Assembly: GCF_014642405.1 (NCBI RefSeq)
Contig: NZ_BMIN01000002.1
Coordinates: 124,001 to 188,000, forward strand
DNA length: 64,000 bases
Direction: 5' to 3'
Origin: Pontibacillus salipaludis
GTDB taxonomy: Bacteria > Bacillota > Bacilli > Bacillales > BH030062
How positions within the stretch are numbered: the first letter of the stretch is position 1; every line of letters starts with the position of its first letter. Shown here in pieces: positions 16,894 through 25,675 of this stretch. Under the pieces are notes generated by a model. That model was not told the origin of the DNA. It ran no database searches and worked only from the letters and a program-made list of their open reading frames with translations. The position numbers were made by a program, and so were the translations under genes.

Positions 16894-18228
16894 GTGGTGG
16901 ATACAGTTATGCTTGCACGTGCTTTATTTGGCACGTCGATGGGCTTTCACATTATTTATGCCACCATCGGGGTTGGCGTTCCCCTGATGATCATTGTGGC
17001 TGAAATCATGTATGTTATAACCAAAGATGAAGACTACAAAATTATGTCGAAACGATGGACGAAGGGCTTTGCCATACTCTTAGCCGTTTCCATTGCCTCT
17101 GGCACGATTGTCGGGGTTTTAATTTCGCTATTATTCCCTGGTTTTATGCAAATTGTTGGCCAGGTTATTGCACTGCCTTTCCAAATTGAAATCTTTGCCT
17201 TCTTAATTGAAGCTGTGTTTATGTCCATTTACCTTTATGCAGCGGATCGTCTGCCAACATGGCTACGTTTAATTAGTATTACTTCCGTTGCGATTGGCGC
17301 TGCTGCGTCTGCTATTTTAATTACAGATGCGCACGCGTGGATGAACACACCAACTGGATTTGAAATGAATGCCAATGGAGAAGTAATCAATGTTGATCCT
17401 TGGAGAGCCTTCTTCAACCCAAGCTTTGTCGTGACCGCTATCCACGTCACGGTTTCTGCTTATATGACGGTTGCCTTCTTGGTTGGATCTATTGCTGCAG
17501 CTCGTCTTTTAAAGAGCAACATTTCAGATCAGGAACGCCATTATCATAAGAAAAGCATTACACTTGCGATTTATATCGGCGCAATCATGTCCCTTTCTAC
17601 TGCAATTAATGGACATGAAACAGCTCAAATGCTTCATGAATACAACCCTAGAAAATTAGCTGCAGCTGAGGGGTTATTTGAAACTACTACACACGCCCCC
17701 CTCTCTGTTGGAGGCTGGACGTCGCGTGAAGATCAGGAAGTAAAGTATGCGATCGAGATTCCTTACGCCTTAAGCTTCCTCGCCGGAGATCGATTCGACA
17801 CCGAAGTGAAAGGACTTAATGAGTATCCTGAAGAACTGTGGCCCCCTCTATTCGTCCATACGTTATTTAACGTCATGGTCGGGATTGGTACCATGCTAAT
17901 CGGCCTATCTTTCCTGGCAATCTTTTGGAGATGGATTTTAAAAAAAGAGCTCCCTGGATGGATGCTTGCGCTATTTGTAGGCGGAGGACCTTTAGCGATT
18001 ATTGGAATTGAGGCTGGGTGGTGTTTCAGCTGTATTGGCAGACAGCCATACACGATTGTCAACGTCTTAAAGACTAGTGACGCAGCCACACAAGCTAACA
18101 ATGTCGGAATCCTTTTCGCTTTATTCGTAATATTATATGCGATTCTCCTTGTCGTTACTGTAGCTGTGATGGTCTCCTATTTTAAGCGTCATCCTGTTGA
18201 AACAGAACTTGTCGAGAAAGGGGTATAA
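16894..18228 (+). CDS. cydA: Cytochrome bd-type quinol oxidase subunit I
   Basis: Haem-bearing subunit of a cytoplasmic-membrane quinol oxidase that reduces O2 to water without proton pumping. At 444 residues with nine or so helices it is of the short Q-loop type (CioA/YthA-like), not the long E. coli type. His19 (FGTSMGFHIIYA) and the His of AIHVTVSAYMTVAFLVG are the expected haem ligands, and GRQPY stands for the usual GRQPW. Two adjacent GTG codons (16894, 16897) follow GAGGTGA; either could be used, the second having the better spacing. cydB follows after 3 bases. No Rex site was seen upstream. Confidence 0.94.
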   Translation: MVDTVMLARALFGTSMGFHIIYATIGVGVPLMIIVAEIMYVITKDEDYKIMSKRWTKGFAILLAVSIASGTIVGVLISLLFPGFMQIVGQVIALPFQIEIFAFLIEAVFMSIYLYAADRLPTWLRLISITSVAIGAAASAILITDAHAWMNTPTGFEMNANGEVINVDPWRAFFNPSFVVTAIHVTVSAYMTVAFLVGSIAAARLLKSNISDQERHYHKKSITLAIYIGAIMSLSTAINGHETAQMLHEYNPRKLAAAEGLFETTTHAPLSVGGWTSREDQEVKYAIEIPYALSFLAGDRFDTEVKGLNEYPEELWPPLFVHTLFNVMVGIGTMLIGLSFLAIFWRWILKKELPGWMLALFVGGGPLAIIGIEAGWCFSCIGRQPYTIVNVLKTSDAATQANNVGILFALFVILYAILLVVTVAVMVSYFKRHPVETELVEKGV

Positions 18229-18231
18229 GAA

Positions 18232-19257
18232 ATGGAAGAATCCTTACTTGCAGTCGCCATTCTTTGGAGCATTCTTTTCCTTTACTCCATAACGGGATCC
18301 ATGGACTTTGGAGCTGGTTTTTGGGGGATGGTTTATGGAAAGAAAAAAGATTCCACGGCTTCTAAAATCGCCAACCGATTCCTATCCCCGACATGGGAAG
18401 TAACCAATGTATTTCTCGTCTTATTTGTTGTTACTCTGGTTGCTTTCTTCCCTTTTGCAGCCGGAATGTTAGCAACTGTTCTTTTGCTTCCAGTTGGTTT
18501 GGGTCTCATTTTACTGACCATTCGTACAACGTTTATGGTCTTTGAAGGAAAAACAGAGCGATTTAAAGATCTTCTACGTATCACATCTGGAGTAACAGGA
18601 GTGTTACTTCCCTCTTTACTTGTAAGTATCTTGCCGATTACACTCGGAGGATTTATTGCTTTTGAAGAAGGGTATCCTCAGCTCTTATACGGAAAGCTCT
18701 TATCAAGCGTAACGGTATATATGCATATTGCCTTTGGACTCAGTACAGCCTTGTTTTTGTCAGCGTTATTTCTTGCCGACTACGCAAGTGAGGCTGGAGA
18801 TGAGTCGGCCTATCAAACGTACAGACGGCACGCCATTTGGCTTGGTCCTTTGTCATTAATCATTGCTGTTTTAACCATCTTCACCATGCCACCAGAAGCA
18901 TCCTGGATCGTTGATAATTTCCGAGAAAATCTTTATGGCTTCGGCATGTCTGTTACCCTATTTTTAATCGGATACGTGTTACTGTTTGTGAAGCGACCAA
19001 ATGGGCAAATTGGATATTCACGATTATCTGTCGTGTTCGTTGTGCTTCAGTATGGATTTGCGATTTATGCATACGGCTCTGCCCACTTGCCTTATATGGT
19101 ATATCCACACCTAACCATTGAGGAAGGGTTCACAAATCCAACGATGTTTAACCAGCTGCTGATCGCCTATATCATTGGTCTTTGCATCCTGGTCCCGGCT
19201 TTCATTCTCCACTGGAAGCTGTTCCTGAAAGATAAACGATATTTAAAGCAAGATTAG
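18232..19257 (+). CDS. cydB: Cytochrome bd-type quinol oxidase subunit II
   Basis: Partner membrane subunit of the oxidase above: 341 residues and about eight to nine helices. The family blocks include SLLAVAILWSILFLYSITGS, MDFGAGFW near the start, and LSPTWEVTNVFLVLFVV. Start ATG 18232 after AAAGGGG, three bases behind cydA, so the two are co-translated. A strong terminator follows at 19262. The assembly transporter genes cydCD are not next to it, which is usual for the CioAB-like branch. Confidence 0.94.
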   Translation: MEESLLAVAILWSILFLYSITGSMDFGAGFWGMVYGKKKDSTASKIANRFLSPTWEVTNVFLVLFVVTLVAFFPFAAGMLATVLLLPVGLGLILLTIRTTFMVFEGKTERFKDLLRITSGVTGVLLPSLLVSILPITLGGFIAFEEGYPQLLYGKLLSSVTVYMHIAFGLSTALFLSALFLADYASEAGDESAYQTYRRHAIWLGPLSLIIAVLTIFTMPPEASWIVDNFRENLYGFGMSVTLFLIGYVLLFVKRPNGQIGYSRLSVVFVVLQYGFAIYAYGSAHLPYMVYPHLTIEEGFTNPTMFNQLLIAYIIGLCILVPAFILHWKLFLKDKRYLKQD

Positions 19258-19261
19258 CTAA

Positions 19262-19313
19262 AAAGCAGTACTAGTGCAGATGGCCTCATCCGCACTAGTA
19301 CTGCTTTTACTTT
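19262..19313 (+). terminator. Terminator of the cydAB operon
   Basis: AAAAGCAGTACTAGTGC and GCACTAGTACTGCTTTT form a 17-bp stem followed by ACTTTAG. Its symmetry also suits the convergent membrane-protein gene. Confidence 0.85.
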
Positions 19314-19323
19314 AGCAATGCAT

Positions 19324-19962
19324 TTATTCTGTTTCCACGTTCCTTTCCCCGGCAATTAAAATATAGATAAGCGGTCCTAACAACGGAATAAACCCTAGTG
19401 GCCAGTAGCTTCTTAATGAGCGATCATTTTGATAATACGCATGATGGGAGATACCGAGTAGAGAAAGGAGCGTCAGCATCATAAAATCAATGGTCATTGT
19501 ATGTACAAAACGCGATTCCCAAAAGGCTTGTTGATAGTCTAAAAAGCTTCCATAAACCAGGCCATATAGCATTAATAATATAGTTATTAACAAAAGGGTG
19601 AGCGGAAAAGAGGTATTCGTTACGATTTGATAAAGCCTTTGTGACGTTCGGTTCGTTCGATTTCGCTTCTCGTAGTGAAATATGAAATATGGAAATAGAG
19701 CAAAAGCTCCTAAAGCGAATGAACCAAGTACAAACGGCCACGCTGAAATGGTCGCTTTGTCTTTTGAGAGTAGAAGAATTCCAAACACCATTGGCCAAAC
19801 TCCTAACAGACTAAATACGGCTACTAGTAGCGGGTCAGGTGAATCCATTGTAATGATTTGCTTGAGATAGTTCACCTCTCCATCATCTATAGGAGCTAAG
19901 AAGAAGGCATACACAATAAATAGAAGCCAGATCGCTAACATAATTGATTTTAGTTGTCTCAT
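19324..19962 (-). CDS. Six-helix integral membrane protein, family not recognised
   Basis: A 212-residue membrane protein with about six hydrophobic helices and short loops (for example VFSLLGVWPMVFGILLL and YWPLGFIPLLGPLIYILIAG). The glycine/proline-rich helices GVWPMVFG and PLGFIPLLGPL are unlike a standard transporter that I know; the protein faintly recalls plastid/cyanobacterial small membrane proteins. The ATG overlaps the stop of the SE1561-like gene by one base (TAATG), so the two are translationally coupled. Function unknown. Confidence 0.7.
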   Translation of the reverse strand: MRQLKSIMLAIWLLFIVYAFFLAPIDDGEVNYLKQIITMDSPDPLLVAVFSLLGVWPMVFGILLLSKDKATISAWPFVLGSFALGAFALFPYFIFHYEKRNRTNRTSQRLYQIVTNTSFPLTLLLITILLMLYGLVYGSFLDYQQAFWESRFVHTMTIDFMMLTLLSLLGISHHAYYQNDRSLRSYWPLGFIPLLGPLIYILIAGERNVETE

Positions 19963-20156
19963 TAGCCTTCAGCCTCCCAGTCTTTCTTAAACCGTTCGAC
20001 TTTGCCTTCAAGATCCTTCATCATTTGTAAAAGACGATCCAAATCTTCGGCTTCTGCATCCGTTGAGTCTATCGATTCAACGACTTGAGACAATATTTGA
20101 AATCGGTTTGTTAAATATTGAAGCTGTGATGCTTTATCTTGTACTGATTTGCCCAT
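19962..20156 (-). CDS. SE1561 family small protein
   Basis: A 64-residue acidic, helical protein (MGKSVQDKASQLQYLTNRFQ, then SQVVESIDSTDAEAEDLDRL) that fits the SE1561 family of short Bacillales proteins. It is predicted to form one or two amphipathic helices or a short coiled coil. Its stop codon overlaps the start of the membrane-protein gene that follows, so the two probably act together, perhaps as a membrane protein with a cytoplasmic partner (inference). Function unknown. Confidence 0.7.
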   Translation of the reverse strand: MGKSVQDKASQLQYLTNRFQILSQVVESIDSTDAEAEDLDRLLQMMKDLEGKVERFKKDWEAEG

Positions 20157-20275
20157 AGAATCCCTCCTCCCTATTCTTTTCTCTAAACCCTATCAGAGTA
20201 AACCTTTTACTAAATCTTTGCTCCAACTCATATCCCTGATCCTGTTCATTTAAAGTTTATTACATAAATGGACAA

Positions 20276-20292
20276 TGTGAAATATGTTCACA
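20276..20292. promoter_or_regulatory. Inverted repeat TGTGAA-N5-TTCACA
   Basis: Sits 120 bases upstream of the SE1561-like gene in a 220-base intergenic region. It resembles Rex or Fnr operators but has one extra base in the spacer, so a specific regulator is not assigned. Confidence 0.3.
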
Positions 20293-20335
20293 AGTTAGTT
20301 CCTCTTATTTCATAAAAATGTGGGCCGAACTTATA

Positions 20336-20374
20336 AAAAGAAAAGAGAAGTCCTAAAACGAACTTCCCTTTTGA
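20336..20374 (-). terminator. Terminator after the TerC-family gene
   Basis: Imperfect stem AAAAGGGAAGT/ACTTCTCTTTT followed by CTTTTTAT on the minus strand. Confidence 0.65.
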
Positions 20375-20379
20375 AGGAA

Positions 20380-21162
20380 CTATGAATGTTGGGTTGAGGA
20401 TTCCTCTGCTTCTTCAGAACTTGATAAGAACCACCCACCTAATGCAATGAGTACCAACACGCTATAGAAAATAGCCTTCCACAATACGGAATGGGCAAAA
20501 TCATGCGAAAGAACGTGTAATGATGGATGAGCTAGGACGGTCACGACAAGTTTCACGCCAACCCAACCAACAATTACGAAGGCAGCGGTTTCTAACCCTG
20601 GCTTACGCTTCAGTAAATCTACAAACTTGTTCGCTGCAAACCGCATTATGATAATCCCGATCATTCCACCCGCTAAGACAACAAGAAACTTCCCACCATC
20701 AAGACTGCCGATGACTGGAAGAGGCGTTTCAGGTAAAGAAACGGCAAGAGCAACAGCTGCTAAAATAGAATCAACCGCGAAGGCCATGTCTGCTAACTCT
20801 ACTTTGAAAACCGTCATCCAAAAACCGCTCTTCTTTCCTTCTGTTTCCTCCGTGCCCTCATCTAACTTCTTCCGCTTCACCTTCTGTTTCCAAAGATGGT
20901 TGATTGAGATGAAGATGAGGTATGCTGCTCCAATTGCTTGAACTTGCCATACATCAATAAGAAACGAAATAATAAATAACGACCCAGTTCGTAAAATAAA
21001 CGCTCCTGCTAACCCGTAAAATAATGCTTTCTTTCGCTGCTCTTCAGGTAAATGCTTTACCATTACCGCTAGCACAAGAGCATTATCCGCTGCCAAAATG
21101 CCCTCTAATAGTACCAATACAAGCAATACCCATCCATACTCAAATAACAACTGAAGTTCCAT
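20380..21162 (-). CDS. TerC family membrane protein, manganese-regulated (YkoY-like)
   Basis: A 260-residue TerC-type membrane protein with seven or so helices. The acidic intramembrane motifs typical of the family are present: LEGILAADNALVLAVMVKHL near residue 19, and VELADMAFAVDSILAAVAL near residue 121. Family members export Mn2+, including for loading of secreted metalloenzymes in B. subtilis (YkoY/MeeY, YceF/MeeF). A yybP-ykoY Mn2+ riboswitch directly upstream strongly supports a manganese role here. ATG 21162 has a weak GGAG-like site (AAAGGAGAAAAGAC). The C-terminus is a short acidic, Ser-rich tail. Confidence 0.9.
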   Translation of the reverse strand: MELQLLFEYGWVLLVLVLLEGILAADNALVLAVMVKHLPEEQRKKALFYGLAGAFILRTGSLFIISFLIDVWQVQAIGAAYLIFISINHLWKQKVKRKKLDEGTEETEGKKSGFWMTVFKVELADMAFAVDSILAAVALAVSLPETPLPVIGSLDGGKFLVVLAGGMIGIIIMRFAANKFVDLLKRKPGLETAAFVIVGWVGVKLVVTVLAHPSLHVLSHDFAHSVLWKAIFYSVLVLIALGGWFLSSSEEAEESSTQHS

Positions 21163-21191
21163 GTCTTTTCTCCTTTATCTCACAGTATAAA

Positions 21192-21221
21192 AAAATAGCC
21201 TTTACCACATGTGGTAAAGGC
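21192..21221 (-). terminator. Second leader terminator of the TerC gene
   Basis: GCCTTTACCACATGTGGTAAAGGC is a perfect palindromic stem, followed by TATTTTTTT on the minus strand. Lies between the first leader terminator and the TerC start, an unusual doubling. Confidence 0.75.
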
Positions 21222-21224
21222 CAT

Positions 21225-21260
21225 CAAAAAAGACCTTTACACAGGATTGTGTAAAGGTCT
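21225..21260 (-). terminator. First leader terminator of the TerC gene, part of the riboswitch expression platform
   Basis: AAGACCTTTACACA pairs with TGTGTAAAGGTCTT and runs into TTTT. Its 5' arm overlaps the 3' strand of the aptamer closing helix, so the two structures exclude each other, as expected of an ON switch. Confidence 0.85.
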
Positions 21261-21342
21261 TGCTAACAACGTGAACGTTGCCAATAAAGCCGGAGATCTC
21301 TCTCGCAATGACGACTTTATTGTACAGCTACTCCCCTTTAGG
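21252..21342 (-). ncRNA. yybP-ykoY Mn2+ riboswitch
   Basis: On the minus strand the leader starts CTAAAGGGGAGTAGCTG, the hallmark of this class, and continues through CATTGCGAGAG to the closing GCAAGACCTTTAC. The start and end pair (AAAGG with CCTTT) as the closing helix. Mn2+ binding should stabilise this helix and prevent the terminator at 21225, turning on the TerC-type gene. The gene family and the leader agree, which supports both. Confidence 0.88.
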
Positions 21343-21602
21343 AAGGAAACGACTATTTAATTACCTTTATCATATTCTGCCCTCGCAGTTTTGTCAATAA
21401 CATAATAGTCTTCACTTGTTGTTTGTTAGCATACACCTTTACAATCAGCTGTGATTGACCACTCTTCGTGCGAAGAAGAGCACAATCTTACCCTTTACCT
21501 TACTTGTTTTTACTACGCATCCATTATCCCTTATTGCAAAAAGAGTTCATTATAGATATCAGTTTTCCCGACTCAGAAGCAGGTATCCTAAAAACAGACA
21601 TA

Positions 21603-21642
21603 AAAAAGACACCTGTTTTCCACTTAGGAAAACAAGTGTCTC
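21603..21642 (-). terminator. Terminator after pgcA
   Basis: GACACTTGTTTTCC pairs with GGAAAACAGGTGTC and is followed by TTTTTT on the minus strand, just past the pgcA stop. Confidence 0.85.
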
Positions 21643-21647
21643 ACCTA

Positions 21648-23387
21648 TTACTTCACTGAGCCTTCAATGACACCTTCCATTTTAGAAACCATTGCTTCTT
21701 TCAACTCATCCAAACGCTCCAAGCTTGTTTCGTAAGCATCTGTTTTCACACCGAAATAACACTTGATCTTCGGTTCTGTTCCAGATGGGCGGAGACAACA
21801 CCAGGCGTCTTCTTCTAAGACGTATTTTACTACATTTTCCTGAGGTAGTTGAATCACTTCAGATTCACTTCCGTCTAAAAATGTACGGGTTTGATCCGAA
21901 TAATCTTCTACAGCCACCACACGATAGGAACCAAACTGAGTGGGCTGATCTTGACGGAAGCGGTCCATGATTTGCTGAATCTTTTCTGTGCCCTCTTTCC
22001 CTTTTAACGTAAGAGAATGCAAACCTTCCAAGTAATAGCCGTGCTGCTCATATAGACCTGTTAATGCTTCATAAAGCGTCTTACCTTGCCCGCGCCAGTG
22101 TGCAGCTAATTCACTTGCTGTGATCGCTGCTTGAACCGCATCTTTATCACGAACATACTCGTCCACTAAATATCCATAACTTTCTTCAAAACCATACAAG
22201 AACGTTCCGGTTCCGTTTTGGTTAAAGGATTCAATTTGTTCTGCAATATATTTAAAGCCTGTTAATGTTTCAATCATACGAGCATTGTAATACTCCGCAA
22301 CTTTACGCCCCATTTCAGTCGTAACAATTGTCTTGATGACCGTAGCATCTTCAGGAAGAGGCTGCGTCTCTGAAAGAAGGTAGTCAATCGTTAGTGTACC
22401 GAGCTGATTACCCGTTAACACTACATACTCCCCTTCTTCGTTCTGAACGGCTACCCCTAAGCGATCGGCATCAGGGTCTGTAGCAATCAGAAGGTCTGCC
22501 CCTTTTTCTTTTCCTAGTTCAATTGCTTTCGCAAAAGCTTGGTGTTCTTCAGGATTTGGAGAAGAGACTGTAGAGAATTCTGGGTCTGGCTTAGCTTGCT
22601 CTTCAACAACATGAACATTCTTAAAACCAGCTTGCTCTAGTCCTTCCAATACAGGTTGATACGCCGTTCCATGAAGAGGTGTGAAGACGATCGAAATATC
22701 CGATTGCTCTTTAATCATTTGTGGATTACGAATAATTCCAAGCAAACGATCCGTGTAGGCTTTGTCTACATCTGCCCCGATCCATGTCAGCAAATCGGAT
22801 TGTTCGATTTCTTCCTGCTCACGTACCTGTACAGTCAATTCACTCTCTACGTCATTCACATAGGATATTAATGTATTTGCTTCTTCAGGAGGCATTTGTG
22901 CCCCTTGCTCATTATATACTTTAAATCCATTATATTCTGGTGGATTATGACTAGCTGTAATCATAATTCCGGCTGCTGTTTGAAGGTGACGAACAGCAAA
23001 CGAAAGATAAGGGGTAGGGCGAAGCGACTCATATACGTATGCTTTGATACCATGGGCTCCTAAAACTCGGGCCGCTTCAATACTAAATTCTTTTGACTTG
23101 TAGCGAGAGTCATAAGCGACAGCCACTCCCTTATCACGAGCTCCCTCAATATGATCAAGCATGTATAAAGCAAGTCCTTCTACAGCTTTTCGAATGGTAT
23201 ATGTGTTCATTCGGTTCGTACCAGGACCCAGCAGGCCACGCATTCCACCTGTTCCAAACTCAAGTGTTTTATAGAAAGCATCTTCTAGTTCTGAAGGATT
23301 GTCTTCTACTTCTTCAAGCTTCGTTCTAAGATCTGTTTCTAAATCCTCATATTGCTTCCATTGTTCAAATGTTGTTTTCCAAGTCAC
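21648..23387 (-). CDS. pgcA: Alpha-phosphoglucomutase / phosphomannomutase family enzyme
   Basis: Interconverts glucose 6-phosphate and glucose 1-phosphate, feeding UDP-glucose for teichoic acid and glycolipid synthesis. 579 residues, matching PgcA. The phosphoserine loop ITASHNPPEYNGFKVY places Ser146 as the catalytic residue. The Mg2+ loop is ATDPDADRLG (about residue 306), the sugar loop GFEESYGY (about 405), and the phosphate-binding loop CCLRPSGTEPKIK (about 525). Start GTG 23385-23387 follows GGGGG; it lies 12 bases behind the RpiR gene, so both form one operon. Confidence 0.95.
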   Translation of the reverse strand: MTWKTTFEQWKQYEDLETDLRTKLEEVEDNPSELEDAFYKTLEFGTGGMRGLLGPGTNRMNTYTIRKAVEGLALYMLDHIEGARDKGVAVAYDSRYKSKEFSIEAARVLGAHGIKAYVYESLRPTPYLSFAVRHLQTAAGIMITASHNPPEYNGFKVYNEQGAQMPPEEANTLISYVNDVESELTVQVREQEEIEQSDLLTWIGADVDKAYTDRLLGIIRNPQMIKEQSDISIVFTPLHGTAYQPVLEGLEQAGFKNVHVVEEQAKPDPEFSTVSSPNPEEHQAFAKAIELGKEKGADLLIATDPDADRLGVAVQNEEGEYVVLTGNQLGTLTIDYLLSETQPLPEDATVIKTIVTTEMGRKVAEYYNARMIETLTGFKYIAEQIESFNQNGTGTFLYGFEESYGYLVDEYVRDKDAVQAAITASELAAHWRGQGKTLYEALTGLYEQHGYYLEGLHSLTLKGKEGTEKIQQIMDRFRQDQPTQFGSYRVVAVEDYSDQTRTFLDGSESEVIQLPQENVVKYVLEEDAWCCLRPSGTEPKIKCYFGVKTDAYETSLERLDELKEAMVSKMEGVIEGSVK

Positions 23388-23399
23388 ATGGATTCCCCC

Positions 23400-24149
23400 T
23401 CATGGTTTTAATGTCTTACGAATGTAGGATTCAAATATCATATCTAAAAGGAGTGTTAGCGTTGATCTTGTCGTTATGTCAAAGCCTGCAAATGAGGTCT
23501 TAGGCACCCTGGCATTAAGGGATTGGGAAGTAAGCTGGGCTAGGGAACTAGAATTCGCATTGGTAATAGCCACAGAATGGATTCGACGAGCATTCAACTG
23601 CTCAATTAAATCAATCAATAACTCTACTTCACCACTCGAAGAGATGCATAGCACTAAATCGTCTTCTTCAATCCAGCTCGGTAAAAGGTGAATCATATGT
23701 AGCTCGTACAGATACGTCGAGGTCTTATTCATCTGCATAAGTTTCTTACTTACGTACTCTCCAAGCGGTTTGGTTAATCCAATGGCCACGACAACAATCC
23801 TTGCCGACTTCTTCATTGCATCAGTGACTTCTTCAATGGCATTAGTATCAATTGCGCCTAACGCGTGCTCCAAAACGTACTTATATTGGTCTACTATATT
23901 ATCAGCTCTTCTAACAGAAGAAGAATGATGGTCTCTGAGTACATATTTTAGCTCAGCAAATCCGTTCAGTCCCAGATGATGACACATTCGCACAACCGTA
24001 GTCGTACTCACATTGTTTTCTTCCGCCATTTCTGTCAAAGACATGCGCTTTGCATTCGTTAAGTGGGCTTCAATATAGGCTAGAACGTGACGCTCAGCAT
24101 GTGTAAGCAAATGTACTTTGTCTGTAAATAAATCAACTGGTGTCTTCAT
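23400..24149 (-). CDS. MurR/RpiR family transcriptional regulator
   Basis: A 249-residue sugar-phosphate-responsive regulator. The N-terminal helix-turn-helix of the HTH_6 class is visible (MSLTEMAEENNVSTTTVVRM, about residues 36-55). The C-terminal SIS domain carries the sugar-phosphate-binding pattern (VVVAIGLTKPLGEYVSKKLM; LVLCISSSGEVELLIDLIEQ). Upstream of pgcA on the same transcript, so a phosphosugar such as glucose 6-phosphate is a reasonable effector (inference). Start ATG 24149 after GAGGAG. An extended -10 promoter lies 30 bases upstream. Confidence 0.88.
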   Translation of the reverse strand: MKTPVDLFTDKVHLLTHAERHVLAYIEAHLTNAKRMSLTEMAEENNVSTTTVVRMCHHLGLNGFAELKYVLRDHHSSSVRRADNIVDQYKYVLEHALGAIDTNAIEEVTDAMKKSARIVVVAIGLTKPLGEYVSKKLMQMNKTSTYLYELHMIHLLPSWIEEDDLVLCISSSGEVELLIDLIEQLNARRIHSVAITNANSSSLAQLTSQSLNARVPKTSFAGFDITTRSTLTLLLDMIFESYIRKTLKP

Positions 24150-24180
24150 ATTCAGGCTCCTCTGTGGGCATTCGTGTTAA

Positions 24181-24189
24181 ATTATAACA
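24181..24189 (-). promoter_or_regulatory. Extended -10 promoter of the RpiR-pgcA operon
   Basis: TGTTATAAT on the minus strand is a perfect extended -10 box 32 bases before the start codon. A -35 hexamer is poor, as common for extended -10 promoters. Confidence 0.6.
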
Positions 24190-24286
24190 TAATTCAGATA
24201 AGTAATCGCGCATATCTTGGTGACAGATCACGACAAAAATCTTATGGATACCTGATACCTTTCTTTTCTTATGCACAATGTAAAAA

Positions 24287-25546
24287 CTATGATCTTGTAT
24301 AGCTATACTCCTCGTAAATCATTAATAAATCCTGGGCCCATTCAATAGCATTACGATACTCCATAAACAACGCCCCTTGATCTACACCTAGTGAAAGAGA
24401 AAGGTCACGAATGCCTTGCCAGTCTGCAATTTCAATCGATCTACATAATTCCAGAGCATGTCCATAACGATTAAAAACCCCGTTAAGAGCTTCTTTAATA
24501 TCACGATGAAGAGGTAGGTCCTCTATGCTTTCCTCCATTGACCGTTGTAAAAATACATCAATAAACGATAGCATCCCTGTTAAGAAAAAACTAGAAGCCT
24601 CTCTTTCCTCTCCTACTAAAAAGGAAATCCTCTCACATAACCTTGCCCGTATGTAACATAACTTCATCACTTCATATGGAGCAGTATCAGCTTTTGCTCC
24701 CATCTCTTTCAACATTAGTACATATGACCACTTTTTCACTTCATCAAACCCGAGTAACATAATGGCTTGGGCTATAGATTTTATAGGTTCAATGCGTCTG
24801 TACGCTACCGAGTTTATTAGTTTCAATAATTTATAGGATAGGGAAACATCGTTCTCTATTTTTTCAGCAACAATTGAAACATCTGGTTGAGGACGAGCCA
24901 ATTCTTTCATTAACTCAATATGTTGAAACGATTGGAATGATGTATCATAAGAAGTCATAATGACAGGTTTGCTAAAAAAGTATCCCTGGTAGTATTCAAA
25001 CCCCAGTGATTGGCATTGTACGAACTCATCGTATGTCTCTACCTTTTCCGCTAAAAGTTCAAGCGTATAAGGAGCTATTTGTTCTATGAGTCCCTTCATT
25101 TCTTCTAGAGAATACTGACGAATATCTACCTTCACTATATCTGCATACCGAAGCAAATCTTCTGTATATGGATTATGTACTTGAAACACATAGTCGTCTA
25201 GAGCAATTTGATACCCTTTATTCTTCAACATTCTGCACGTATCAACAAGTTCCTTTGTGAGCGGAATGTTTTCTAGTAATTCAATGACAAGTTGACTCTG
25301 AGGAAAGCAAAAGGGTAGTTCACTTTTTAAAAGGTTCTCCGTAAAATTCACAAAGCATTTCTTCTGACCCGATATGTGTTTAAACCCCATATTATAAAAA
25401 CTGTTCATAACAACCTCAGCAGTAGCCTGATCCCCATCAATCCCCGCAAAACTTTGACCTGACTTAGAACCCCTATATAAAAGTTCATAAGCCATTACAT
25501 TACATTCATTATTAAGTATAGGCTGTCGCGCTACATATACCTCCAC
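24287..25546 (-). CDS. EAL and HDOD domain signalling protein (YuxH-like)
   Basis: A 419-residue protein with an EAL-type domain (about residues 1-195) and an HDOD domain (about 200-400). The EAL motif appears as YELLYR, and the loop that should read DDFGTG is IALDDYVFQ. The KID-like IVKVDIRQ and the YYQGYFFSKP end motif are kept. This pattern matches YuxH/CdgJ-type proteins, which are usually thought not to hydrolyse cyclic di-GMP, or only weakly. The HDOD half has LSYKLLKLINSVAYRRIEPI. Single gene; likely a regulatory scaffold in motility or stress signalling, inferred only from family. Confidence 0.85.
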   Translation of the reverse strand: MEVYVARQPILNNECNVMAYELLYRGSKSGQSFAGIDGDQATAEVVMNSFYNMGFKHISGQKKCFVNFTENLLKSELPFCFPQSQLVIELLENIPLTKELVDTCRMLKNKGYQIALDDYVFQVHNPYTEDLLRYADIVKVDIRQYSLEEMKGLIEQIAPYTLELLAEKVETYDEFVQCQSLGFEYYQGYFFSKPVIMTSYDTSFQSFQHIELMKELARPQPDVSIVAEKIENDVSLSYKLLKLINSVAYRRIEPIKSIAQAIMLLGFDEVKKWSYVLMLKEMGAKADTAPYEVMKLCYIRARLCERISFLVGEEREASSFFLTGMLSFIDVFLQRSMEESIEDLPLHRDIKEALNGVFNRYGHALELCRSIEIADWQGIRDLSLSLGVDQGALFMEYRNAIEWAQDLLMIYEEYSYTRS

Positions 25547-25675
25547 AGAAGCACCCTCTTCTTACATACTATATACTCAAATATATCCCATATTTTACAA
25601 AATAGGAACCATATAGGAATAATTGCTTTCATTTTAGCAAGAGGCTCTGAGAATGAGACAACTAGATAAGGATAG

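Noticed and set aside
20276-20292. Definite Rex or Fnr operator
   Set aside because: Spacer is one base too long for either consensus, so it is kept only as an unassigned inverted repeat.
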